The notes under the pieces were generated by a model. The model made no database searches. It saw only the letters and a list, made by a program, of their open reading frames with translations, and was not told where the DNA came from. From Pseudoalteromonas rubra (GTDB lineage: Bacteria; Pseudomonadota; Gammaproteobacteria; Enterobacterales; Alteromonadaceae), in assembly GCF_005887095.1 (NCBI RefSeq), contig NZ_PNCI01000003.1:1-64000 (forward strand): DNA of 64,000 nt, in the 5' to 3' direction. Position numbers and translations under genes: made by a program. Positions 25,731 through 35,700 of the stretch are shown here, in pieces. Numbering within the stretch: position 1 is the first letter of the stretch; each line of letters starts with the position of its first letter.

Positions 25731-26291
25731 CTACACTGCAGCTTGATTCTCTTGAGTGCTGTTGCCTTTATCTTTACGATACTTTGCTGCAATTTCAGAG
25801 ATGTCTCCCTTAATACTTGCCAGATTCAGATCTAGCAAAGTACCGCCATTTTCAAAGTGTCGAATAAATGTGGAGCCGACTGCATTTGTAGAAGCAGCAG
25901 ATACCACAGGCATAAATGCGATTGCGCTAAGCGTGCCAATGATTGGTACTGACTTTAAGAAACTACTCAGTCCAGCACCGCCCAAAGATTGTGGGAATGA
26001 GCCGCCAATCACCGCACTAACCGTTCCGCGGATTTTATTGTCGCTGTATGACTGGCCGTAAACCTTGGCGATCTCACTGATCATCTTGATTTGCACCCCA
26101 GTTAACGCCACCAAATCAATCGCAGGTACTGGAATAAGACCCGTACCGAAAGACCATTTGGTGTACTTATCGACAATAATGCGCGCTACGGCTTCGCGAT
26201 TCTCAGCTTCAACACTGACTGTATCCTGCTTTGCAGCAGCTTCAGCAGCAGTTGTTGCCTTGTCATCCTTCGCTGTTTTTGTCGCTGTCAT
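25731..26291 (-). CDS. DUF697-family protein
   Basis: This 186-residue protein has an Ala/Thr/Lys-rich start (1-30), then AVARIIVDKYTKWSFGTGLIP and PVPAIDLVALTGVQIKMI, the typical opening of DUF697, a membrane-associated domain often found beside or fused to GTPases (YcjF-like). Two hydrophobic stretches follow (about 85-100 and 113-135). No GTPase motif is present in this protein. It is first of the group DUF697-small membrane protein-exporter-SPFH, which may be a membrane-stress or export unit separate from the synthase operon, since a REP array lies upstream. Confidence 0.82.
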   Translation of the reverse strand: MTATKTAKDDKATTAAEAAAKQDTVSVEAENREAVARIIVDKYTKWSFGTGLIPVPAIDLVALTGVQIKMISEIAKVYGQSYSDNKIRGTVSAVIGGSFPQSLGGAGLSSFLKSVPIIGTLSAIAFMPVVSAASTNAVGSTFIRHFENGGTLLDLNLASIKGDISEIAAKYRKDKGNSTQENQAAV

Positions 26292-26558
26292 GTTTTTTCC
26301 TCTATGATTGGAATTGTACCAACGTCGTTGAAAACTCAGTTGGCATAAACAGTTGTTAAACCCACCAAGTCAGGTAAAGCCTAGACCCTAACTTGCCCTT
26401 TTTCACTTTCCATGTCCTAAAACACAGCAAGTAAATGCTTAAAAATGCAGTGGATAGGCCGTTACAATGCCTAAACTCACCGCGAGTATATTTTTTATTT
26501 CTACCAGGCTCGTTGCAGCCAAATAACGCAACGCCCCTACATACCGGTATCAGAGCCC

Positions 26559-27095
26559 GTCATCCCGGCCAACGAGCCGGGAACCATTCATTCTTGACTG
26601 GTACCGCCATCTACCCAACAACCGTGTTGTCTGTGAGTAGATCCCGCATCAAGTGCGGGATGACAACGGAGTTGCTGTCGAGTAACAGTATGTCTCTACA
26701 CACCAGCATCAAACCCCGTCCCCCCGGCCAACGAGCCGGGAACCATTCATTCTTGACTGGTACCGCCATCTACCCAACAACCGTGTTGCCTGTCTGTAGA
26801 TCCCGCATCAAGTGCGGGATGACAACGGAGTTGTTGTTAATAGCCCTAAATCCGTCATCCCGGCCAACGAGCCGGGAACCACAAATTCTTCACTCGTACC
26901 GCCATCTACCCAACAACCGTGTTGTCTGTGAGTAGCTCCCGCATCAAGTGCGGGATGACAACGGAGTTGTTGCTAATAGCCCTAAATCCGTCATCCCGGC
27001 CAACGAGCCGGGAACCATTCATTCTTCACTCGTACCGCTAACTACCCAACAACCGTGTTGTTTGTCAGTAGATCCCGCATCAAGTGCGGGATGAC
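26559..27095. repeat. BIME-like array: four type B and four type A palindromes alternating
   Basis: Type B palindromes (CCCGGC/GCCGGG stem) start at 26559, 26718, 26854 and 26990. Type A palindromes (CCCGCA/TGCGGG stem) start at 26637, 26796, 26932 and 27068. Each B-A pair repeats at a period of 159, 136 and 136 bases, with near-identical spacers (TACCGCCATCTACCCAACAA, CCGTGTTGTCTGTGAGTAG). The array is the expected product of unit-wise tandem amplification. Such arrays can bind nucleoid proteins or end transcripts. Confidence 0.9.
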
Positions 27096-27131
27096 AACGG
27101 AGTTGTTGAAGGGTGACAAAGGTGTTGTTAC

Positions 27132-27153
27132 GGGGTGGCTGGTTTGCCACCCC
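27132..27153 (-). terminator. GC-rich hairpin after the serine hydrolase gene
   Basis: Perfect 8-bp arms GGGGTGGC/GCCACCCC with a six-base loop lie 38 bases beyond the hydrolase stop codon. There is no T-run; it could be a factor-assisted terminator or 3-prime end protector. Confidence 0.45.
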
Positions 27154-27190
27154 GGCCTTGAACCGATAAACACCTGTGTTGCTCGCACTT

Positions 27191-28558
27191 TTACGCTTCA
27201 TCCAATACTGTCTGACATGCCTCGGTGCGGTGCTTGTCGCTATAGAAAATAATGTTGCGAATTTCTTCTGCGATACAGTCCGACTCAGTGCCGGTTTTCA
27301 CATAGTTGCTGAACACCATCACGTTCTGATCCCGCTCCAGCAGGCGATTAAAGCTGGTCACCCATGAGTAAGGGTAACTGCCCGAATATTGTAAAAATTT
27401 CTCGTATTTTCTGAGATTTGTTTCGCTGGGGTCATCGGGACAGTCTGCGACTTTGCCGTACTGATTGGGGTCGATATAGGTGACAAACCAACCATATCCG
27501 TAGTATTCACACGAGCTTGAGCTGCCGGTATTTGAATAAGGCGCGAATGCAGCCAACTTCTGAGCTTCATTAAGGATTTTGTTGGTATATAAACCCTGAT
27601 CCCACTTGTGCATATCTTCAACGGTGGAGTACATATCACCGGCCGAGTACAGCACCAAAGGGTTACTGTATGGATTAACCAGGATATCCTGATAGGGTGC
27701 CGGACCACCGGTTGCTGGCGGGCGGCCGTTGGCCAGTGGCAGGTATTGGTTGTCTTTGTAGATATAACCTGTTGTCATATCAGAATAAATGCCAATGGCA
27801 CTAAACGAGCCACTGTCACTCATATCCAGCGGATCCAGGATCTGTTCTTTTAGGATGTTGCTGAACCAGAAACTGCGGTCGATATCCCCTTGTGTACCCG
27901 CCGCTAGCTGCTCAATGATGTTGCCAACCAGATAGTAGTTACAGTTACTGTATTCGTATTTGCTTCCCTGAGTAAAAGAAGGCTGCCCCCCTTGCTCATC
28001 ACATGTACAAAAGCGGTTACCAAACCCTTCCGGACCATTCAGGTTGAGCGTTTCGTCATACAAGTAAGGACGCCAGCCCCAGTTGTTATACACTTCTTCG
28101 TTGTCACTGTAGTTAGGGATCCCCGACGACATCGCCAGCAGGTTGTGCAAAGTTACGTCTGCGCACTGGTTTTTAGGGTACCAAGGCAGATAGTCACCAA
28201 CAGTTTCGACTCTGAGGTCCTTACCCTCTAACATGCGCATCAGGATAGCAGCAGCAAATGCTTTGGTATTTGAACCAATGCGGTACTTAGACTTAACCGT
28301 GTTGTCCACGTTGTATTGCATGTTTTGTGGGCCACAGTGGTACTCATAAACCACTTTGTCCACGGAAGTAATATAGATAGTCCCGAAAAACACCATAGCG
28401 TCGCAATACTGTTTAACGGATACATCTATCATTTCCAGTTGCGATGCCGTGATAGTTGTGTCTTTTGCCGAACTTTTGTTTTGCAGACACGATGCCAGGA
28501 TCAGGCTGATCAAACACATCACCATGATCTTGAGTCTTGAAGGGTATAACCAGTTCAT
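27191..28558 (-). CDS. Lipoprotein serine hydrolase, beta-lactamase/S12 peptidase family
   Basis: This 455-residue protein has a lipoprotein signal peptide (LILASC, lipobox Cys near residue 24), so it is anchored in a membrane on the periplasmic side. The class C beta-lactamase/S12 peptidase fold is marked by GSNTKAFAAAI (nucleophile Ser and Lys of SxxK, near residue 97) and YSNCNYYLVG (YxN). GAGGAA precedes the ATG. It is directly downstream of the oxygenase in the synthase operon. In other clusters S12 enzymes cut a prodrug acyl-residue (ClbP of colibactin) or hydrolyse the product for self-protection. Either fits here, but no ClbP-like membrane anchor helices are seen. Confidence 0.9.
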   Translation of the reverse strand: MNWLYPSRLKIMVMCLISLILASCLQNKSSAKDTTITASQLEMIDVSVKQYCDAMVFFGTIYITSVDKVVYEYHCGPQNMQYNVDNTVKSKYRIGSNTKAFAAAILMRMLEGKDLRVETVGDYLPWYPKNQCADVTLHNLLAMSSGIPNYSDNEEVYNNWGWRPYLYDETLNLNGPEGFGNRFCTCDEQGGQPSFTQGSKYEYSNCNYYLVGNIIEQLAAGTQGDIDRSFWFSNILKEQILDPLDMSDSGSFSAIGIYSDMTTGYIYKDNQYLPLANGRPPATGGPAPYQDILVNPYSNPLVLYSAGDMYSTVEDMHKWDQGLYTNKILNEAQKLAAFAPYSNTGSSSSCEYYGYGWFVTYIDPNQYGKVADCPDDPSETNLRKYEKFLQYSGSYPYSWVTSFNRLLERDQNVMVFSNYVKTGTESDCIAEEIRNIIFYSDKHRTEACQTVLDEA

Positions 28559-28631
28559 TGTATGGATTCCTCAATTTTGACCACTTTGTTTGCCAACCTC
28601 ATCACCACTAACAAACCCCAGGTGGCGCTCA

Positions 28632-29585
28632 TTAACGCGCCGCTTTTGCCATTCCCACCAGTACCTTGCGGGTACCCGTATAAGCCTGACGGCCATGTGT
28701 GAATAGCATGTTGTCTAGCAGCAAAATGTCGTTGCGCTGCCAGGGGTAAGAAAAAGTGAGCGCACGGTAGACATCATTGATGACATCTATGTCTTCTCTG
28801 GCAATCTCACTACCGTCACCGTAATAGGCGTTGCGAGGCAAGTAATCTGTTCCAATGCTGTCGGGCATTTCATTGTCTACCGCAGAGCAATGGAATAAAT
28901 GCGCCTGATTGAACCAGACCTTTTCGCCGGTTTGCGGATGTGTCATAACCGCAGGTCTGAACTGCCGGGTCTGTAACCTGCCATCGTCAAACCACTCGCA
29001 CTGAATGTCGTTTTTCCAGCAATACGCCTCTACTTCATCGCGATCACTGGTCTGAAACACTTCCTGCCAGGGCAAATCTATGTCACCGTAATTGCGTACA
29101 TACATAATGCCGCGCTCTTCAAACCGCGCTTTCAGGTCATCAGGCAGTCGCTTATACACTTCCCGGCTATCTGCAAGCGGGGTATCACCTCCCGTTTTAG
29201 CGGGAACAACGCAGAAAAAGCCCATCCGCATTGGCCAGCAATTGGAGTAGGCATTTTCATTGTGTTGCAGGATCACCTGATCGGCGTGATATTCCGTGGT
29301 GGTATAAATGTTGTTGCGCAGTGCAGTGCGAGGCGAAGAGCGATAAATATATTGACTGAGCGGCTCGCCAAAAATCGTTTCCAAAATGGTGCTGAACTGG
29401 TTGGTGCTAACAATGTTGAGGCCACGCAACAGCGCAAACCCATCGCGGTCAACCCAGGCATTAATTTCCTTAACATTCGCCTTAACCCAGGCAAGACCGC
29501 TTTGCTTTTGTCCTGAGAGATCATGGATCCGTTGATCTGTATCGGCGGAATTTAAATCCATGTCTGGTGATAGTAACTGATCCAT
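28632..29585 (-). CDS. TauD/SyrP-like Fe(II)/2-oxoglutarate oxygenase
   Basis: This 317-residue enzyme contains ILQHNENAYSNCWP (metal ligands His and Glu in HNE), GGDTPLADSREVY, WFNQAHLFH, and a distal His in FTHGRQAYTG (with the Arg for 2-oxoglutarate), the order found in SyrP-like oxygenases of peptide synthase clusters. SyrP hydroxylates Asp on the carrier protein at the beta carbon, and the second synthase has an Asp-specific module, so beta-hydroxy-Asp is a good guess. Asn is the alternative. ATG at 29585 was chosen because MDQLLSPDM follows a GGGA ribosome site; a longer frame to 29666 has no such support. It lies 127 bp after the last synthase. Confidence 0.9.
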   Translation of the reverse strand: MDQLLSPDMDLNSADTDQRIHDLSGQKQSGLAWVKANVKEINAWVDRDGFALLRGLNIVSTNQFSTILETIFGEPLSQYIYRSSPRTALRNNIYTTTEYHADQVILQHNENAYSNCWPMRMGFFCVVPAKTGGDTPLADSREVYKRLPDDLKARFEERGIMYVRNYGDIDLPWQEVFQTSDRDEVEAYCWKNDIQCEWFDDGRLQTRQFRPAVMTHPQTGEKVWFNQAHLFHCSAVDNEMPDSIGTDYLPRNAYYGDGSEIAREDIDVINDVYRALTFSYPWQRNDILLLDNMLFTHGRQAYTGTRKVLVGMAKAAR

Positions 29586-29712
29586 TTTATTCCCATCCTT
29601 TAAGTAAGGTAACAAGTAAAATTTACATCGTAATTTTGACATTAATTGTTTACTTTTTAAGCTCAACCAACATCAAATTAAACATTTTAAAAACATATTC
29701 ATAAACAATAGA

Positions 29713-32700
29713 CTACAAAATATAATCACTCTCTATTATTTTCACGACCGCTCCGACGTCTTTGTGGCCTAAAATTGAGAGGTGTCCCCCCGCAACTTCA
29801 AATGCGCGTACATGGTCATAAAGTGCCTGCCAGCCCATATCAGACGTTAAAGTTCGTCCCTCAAACTCTTGAGTCTGCTTGGCTTTAATTACCCGAATTG
29901 GGCAGCCAAGCTGTTCAGGCAAGTACACATCAGCCATCAGCTGAGCACAAAATACCGTTTGTAAACGCTGCAACTGGGCCGGCGAAAAGTGATATCCTGA
30001 CTGAGTCATGGACTGAGCTAAGGCTTTGCCCTGCGCTTCGGCCGACATTGCCAGCAGCGCTTCCAGCTGAGCGTCATCAAACTGCAGTGCAAAGAACGTG
30101 TTGATATTTTCGAGCATCAGGCGATTTGCCTGTGGCTCCGTAACTGGCACTACGCTTTGCACAGGTCTGGGCGTGTCTAAAATCGTAATGGAAGCAACAG
30201 ACACTCCCTGCGAGCCCGAAATGAATTCATCACTGTGTTCCAGGTGCCGGGCCATTGCCAGCGCAATAAAGCTACCAAATGAATGACCAATCAGGTTGAC
30301 CTGACCAAAACCGGCTTGTGTCAGCGCAGACACATAATGCAAAGCGGTGGTTTCGACCGATCCGACCGCATCCGGGTCATGTGCTATCAGATCTGGCTGT
30401 AAACCATATACAGGGATCCGTTTATCCAGCCCCTGTACCAGTGCCTGAAAGGCCATCAGTAGTCCGCCAGCTCCGGCTATCAACACCACAGGGGTGACGC
30501 CATTGCTGCCTGTTTGCAGGCACAGCAGGCTCTGAGGAGACAGATGCTGGTCCTGGTGGGCATGCTGAAACTCAGTTAACGCTTTGGCAAGATCACCTAC
30601 ACACGGGTGTTGCAGCAACAAAGCTATCGGTACTTCCGTCTCAAGCGTATCGCACAGCTCCGTATGCAATCGCATCATCAGCAGTGAATGACCTCCCAGC
30701 TCAAAAAAGTCATCACTTAGACCCACCTGAGGGCACTGAAGCAACTCAGCAAGGTAGTCACACAGGTGGCGTTCAAGTGGTGTTGTCGGGGCAATATAGT
30801 GCTCAGGCTTCGCCATTGTCAGCGTCTGAGCCTCACGGACCAGCGCTTTTCTGTCCAGTTTGCCATTATTGTTGTGTGGTAGCTGGGCACGAGACACCAC
30901 CCATTGAGGCACCATATATTTGGGGAGCTGCTCAGCCAAAGTCGCTTTGAGCAAAGTGACATCCGCATCATGTGACTCGATAAAAGCAACCAACTGATCA
31001 CCCGCCGCTTTATCACTTTTAACTACGACAGCACACGCTTTAACCTCTTGGTGTTCAAGCAATGCCCGTTCAATTTCGCCCAGTTCAATACGATACCCTC
31101 TGATTTTAACCTGCTCATCCAGACGCCCTAAAAAGTGCAACGCCCCACCCTCAAGCCGAACTTTGTCGCCGGTTTTGTAGCAACGGGCTTGCGTATTCGG
31201 GTTAAACACAAAGGCTTTGTCTGTTTTCGTTTTGTCATCCAGATAGCCAAGCGCCAGAGCGGCTCCGCCCACATACAGCTCCCCAGCCACATAATCCGGC
31301 ACAGATCTGAGTTCCCTGTCGAGAATGTGCACTGTCAATCCAGCCAGAGGCTGACCTATCGGAATTGAATCTCCCTGATACCGGGTGACATCCATAAGAG
31401 TGGCTGAAATGGTGGTTTCCGTCGGGCCATAAGCGTTAATAATTCGGATGGCGGAACCATAGTGGCGCTGCCAGGCACGTAACGCCGTACTTTGCATTTG
31501 TTCACCACCTACGGTGATAACCCGCATAGCCGGACCTAAGTCCACAGGGCTCATCGCCAGCTGATGCCAGTAGGCCGTTGGCAGACTCATTAAACTCAGC
31601 TTACTTTGCCGGGATAATTCGGCCAGAGCCTGACTGTTAAGCAATTGTTCTTGCTCTGCCATAACCAGTGTTGCGCCGCTGAGCAAAGTACAAAACACTT
31701 CTTCGGCAAACACATCAAAGCTGCAACTTGCAAATTGCAGATATTTATCGTCAGGCGTAATTGCATAATTACTTTGCAGGCAAGACACGTAATTCAACAC
31801 GCTGCGATGCGCAACCTGCACACCTTTTGGCTCACCTGTGGTGCCAGAAGTGTAGATAACATAGCAAGCAGACTCGCCGTGACAACCCGCTTCCACAAAC
31901 TCAATTGACTGCGCTGAGATAGCAGCATGACTTGCAGTCAGATCAACGACCGGACAAGCTGGCGCGTCGTCTATCCAGGCAGACTCGGCGCTGATCAGCA
32001 CAGCAGCTTGCGCGTTAGTCAGCATGTAGTGGCGCCTTTTTTCGGGCAATGCCGGGGCAATCGGCAGATACGAGGCACCGAGTTTAAGCGCCGCCAGAAT
32101 GGCAATGATAAGTTGCGGGCCAGAGTCCAGACAAACCGCGATTACCGCCTGACCTGCGCACAGCGAATAGTTTGCCGACAAATAATTCGCCAGCTGACAG
32201 GCGGCCCCATCCAGTTCACCATAGCTCAGCACAACCTCAGTGTGGTTACTCTGCTGAATGTAATGAATAGCGGGATTCGTCTCATATTTCGCTCTGATCT
32301 GCGCAAATGCCTGATGTAACGTCTGATACTGATCCATCCGCGGTTGCGCACCAGGCAATTCGAAATGGGGGATCTGAGTCGCCTGCTCAGGCTTGACCAG
32401 AGGCAATTGAGCCAGCGTCATATCGGGCTGCGCCATAAAGGCATCCAGCAAATCCGTGATCAGGTTCAGACTCTGGCTGGCCTGTGTGTTTGTCAGCATT
32501 GCTTCGCTATAACTGAGCGTCAGCGACAGCTGATCCGCTACACCCACTACAAATGTGATGGGATAATGCGTCTGATCCTGCTCCGAGCAGACCTTTACCC
32601 TGAATGGTGCGCTTTCTTCTGCCAGCGGATCGTTGGGATAATTTTCAAAGACATAAAGTGCATCAAACAGGTCGCTGCTGTTGTCAATGCCACTCCACTG

Positions 32701-35700
32701 GTGGATCTCCGCCAGAGGTGTATGGGCAAAGCGTGTCAGCTGAGCCTGATGCGCTTTAATCTGCAGCAGGTAATCTTTTACTGACATCTGCCCCAGTGTA
32801 GTGATTAGAACAGGTTGCGTATTAATATACAGCCCAACCCGCTGCGCTACATTTGGCAAAGCGTCCGGGCGACCTGAAATGGTCTGACCGAACAACACAT
32901 AGTCACTCTGACAACAGGTACGCAACCAGTAAGCCCAGGCGCCTTGAATAACCTGATTGAGCGTCAGTCCCTGGTGCTTCGCAAATTGGTTCAATCGCTG
33001 AGTGAGCTCAGTACTAAGCATCTGAGTCAGCTCACTCACGCCAGGAGCTTTGTCTGCACTCAATGCCAGGTGTTCTGTAACTAACGTTGGTGTGTCAATA
33101 TGGCCCAATTGCGTTTGCCAGAATGCCTTTTCTGCTTGTGTATCACGGGTCTCAAGATAAGCCACATAGTCACGAAATGGATCTGCGACCAGCGCCAATC
33201 CCCGGCTTTCAACCCTGGCCTGGTAAAACTCTATCAGGCCATCAAACAGCACAGGTAAAGACCAGCCATCCATAATCATGTGATGGTAAGTCCAGATAAA
33301 CCCATGGCAATGCTCACCAAAAGGTACAAGCCTCAGCAGCATACAAGGCGCACGGTTTAACTCGATTGGCCTGGCGAACTCCTGCTCAGCAAGCTGCGCC
33401 AGACGAACGGTGACCGTTTCGTCATAATGTTGAGGTTCATCGATTTGCAGGGGAAGCTTGCACTGTTCAAAAACTAGCTGCACTGGTTGCTCTGAGGTGA
33501 CAAAAAATGCGGTACGCAGGATAGAGTGTTTCGCCATCAGTTGAGTCCAGGCGTACTCAAAGGCTTCCGTATCCAGCGCACCTTCCAATAACATCACTGA
33601 CTGCTCACGATAAACTGGGCTTTCTGTACTTTGGGCATGGAACCACATCCCCTGTTGCAACGGCGTCATGGGGTAGATATCGGCTACGGACTGACCAGCC
33701 TTGTCGAGCAGCTGCTGCAGTTGCAGGCAGTCAAGCTCCGGTAACAACGCAAAATCGCTGGGGGTCGGACAGTTTTCGGTTTGCGCCAGGCAATGTGCCA
33801 ACACGGTTTCAATGGCCTGTTCAAAGTGCGCACTTAACCGCATTGCATCCTGCTCTGTGTAGTAACCCGATGCACATTCCAGTGTGACCGACAAACGGCC
33901 ATGCGTCACCGCTGCCGTAATTTGCAAAGCAACAAACCCATCATCCAGTTCGTTACGCATGGCACCCGGGGGTTCGCTGGCATCACCGAGCAAGCCCCTT
34001 TGCTGTAGCACAGTGTCAAGCTGGCCCAGATAATTAAAAAAGACCTGAGTGCGCGTATCGATTGTCAGTGACGTCCTCACTTGCGGGTCGGGGTGAGAAT
34101 AGCGCAGCGCACCAAACTCGCAGCCGTGTTCCGTGGCCCAGGCTAGCTGCTCTTTCACTGCACAAATTGTCTGAGTCAGGACACAGTCAGAAGCCCCGCT
34201 TTGACTATGTAAACGCAGGGGAAACAGCGCGGTTAACCAGCCAATGGTGCGGCTGGCATCGTGTGCACCGCTGAGTTTTGCCCGGCCATGGCTCTCAAGC
34301 AAAACAACCTGCTCCACCTGCTGGTAATTCGCTAAACCGGACCACTGCCAGGCACTGAGTAGTAACGTCTGAATATTACTTTTGTATGCCCGGTTTGCCT
34401 CATTTAACAGCTGCCGGGTGTGCGCTTCACTCAACTGAAATTTCGAACGGAGCACACTTGTGCTTGCACGGTCAGACAAGCTGGCACCCAAAGCTTGCTG
34501 ACACCTGGCCGTCGCACAAGCCCCCTGCCACCGTTCAAGATGCTTACCCTCACAAGCGCGTTCCTGAAGGTAAAAGGCAATAGCATCGAGCGAGGCACTG
34601 GCGGGCGGTAATGTCACAGCCTGTCCGGCTTGTGCCATAGTGCAGGCTTGTTCCAGATCCGTCAGTAAAATACGCCAGGATACGCCGTCTACCAATAAAT
34701 GATGAGCAATTATCAGTAGTCGATCCGTTTGCTCTGAATCGGGGGTCGCGACATGACATAGTCGCAGTAAGGGTGAGCCATCAAAAGAGAAACTTGCCTG
34801 CGCGGAGTTACTTAGCTCTGCAAGTGCGTCCCGCCACTGCACGCCCGCTCCACTCAGGTTGTGATACTGGCATATATCTGTGCTACTCAGCTGATCACTA
34901 ATATAGAGCTCATCTTTGTTTCTCACTGACAGTCTGAGTAGGTCATGGCACGCAACAAGTCCCTGAACAGCTTCGCACAGGTGCGAAAAAGACACTGATT
35001 TGTCGATACTCAACATCACAGCCTGATTCCAGTGTTCCGGTACAGCAAAAGCTTGTTCGAAGAACCACTGCTGTATGGGCTGAGGTCTCAGCTTGCCCAC
35101 AAAGTGTTGCTGCTCATGATCGGCCGCCGATGGCTCAGAGAGCGCATTGGTTGTTTTAAAGCTTGCCGTCAGTGCAGCCGCAGAGCTGTGAGCAAAAATA
35201 TCAGCCACAGAGACAGGTATGTCTATCGCTCTGGCCCGACTGGCAAGCTGAATGGCTAAAATAGAGTCGCCACCGCTGGCAAAAAAATCATCCTCGGGTT
35301 GCAGATCAGGCTGGTTTAACAGCTCCCGCATCAGGATTAAAATATGGTTGTGCTGTGTTTGCGTGTTACTTTTAGCGCCCGGCTCTTTCGGGTGCTCCGC
35401 TGCCACTTCCTGTGCCTGCTGTGCCAGTACCTGTAGCGCCCGGTGGTCTAATTTGCCATGAGCGGTCAGAGGCAGTGCCTCCAACATCAAAAAGCGCGCT
35501 GGCACCATGTACTCAGGCAGAATCGGACGCAGCAGTCCTCGCAGTTGTGCCGCTAAATTGTGTCCCGTATGCGTTATCTCTGGTACAACAAAGGCCGTCA
35601 GTTGTTTATTACCAGACTGCGCTTCGGTTATCTGCACCGTACATTCAGCAACACCGTCTTGTGCACGCAGTTGGTGATCAATTTCAGCCAGTTCAATGCG

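Larger units (their letters stand above)
26292..27190. other. Intergenic region holding a REP array
   Basis: This 900-bp stretch separates the synthase-hydrolase genes from the export genes. Its centre is a tandem palindrome array listed separately. A 166-codon plus-strand frame here is only the translation of repeats and was not called. The first 250 bases beside DUF697 should carry the promoter of that group. Near the hydrolase end lies a hairpin at 27132-27153. Confidence 0.7.

Noticed and set aside
26435-26935. 166-codon frame in the REP array
   Set aside because: Its protein is just the translated palindrome repeats, with the same phrase recurring.
26559-27095. CRISPR array
   Set aside because: The repeats are palindromic pairs with conserved spacers at 136-159 bp; CRISPR spacers would be unique and about 30-40 bp, and no cas genes are present.
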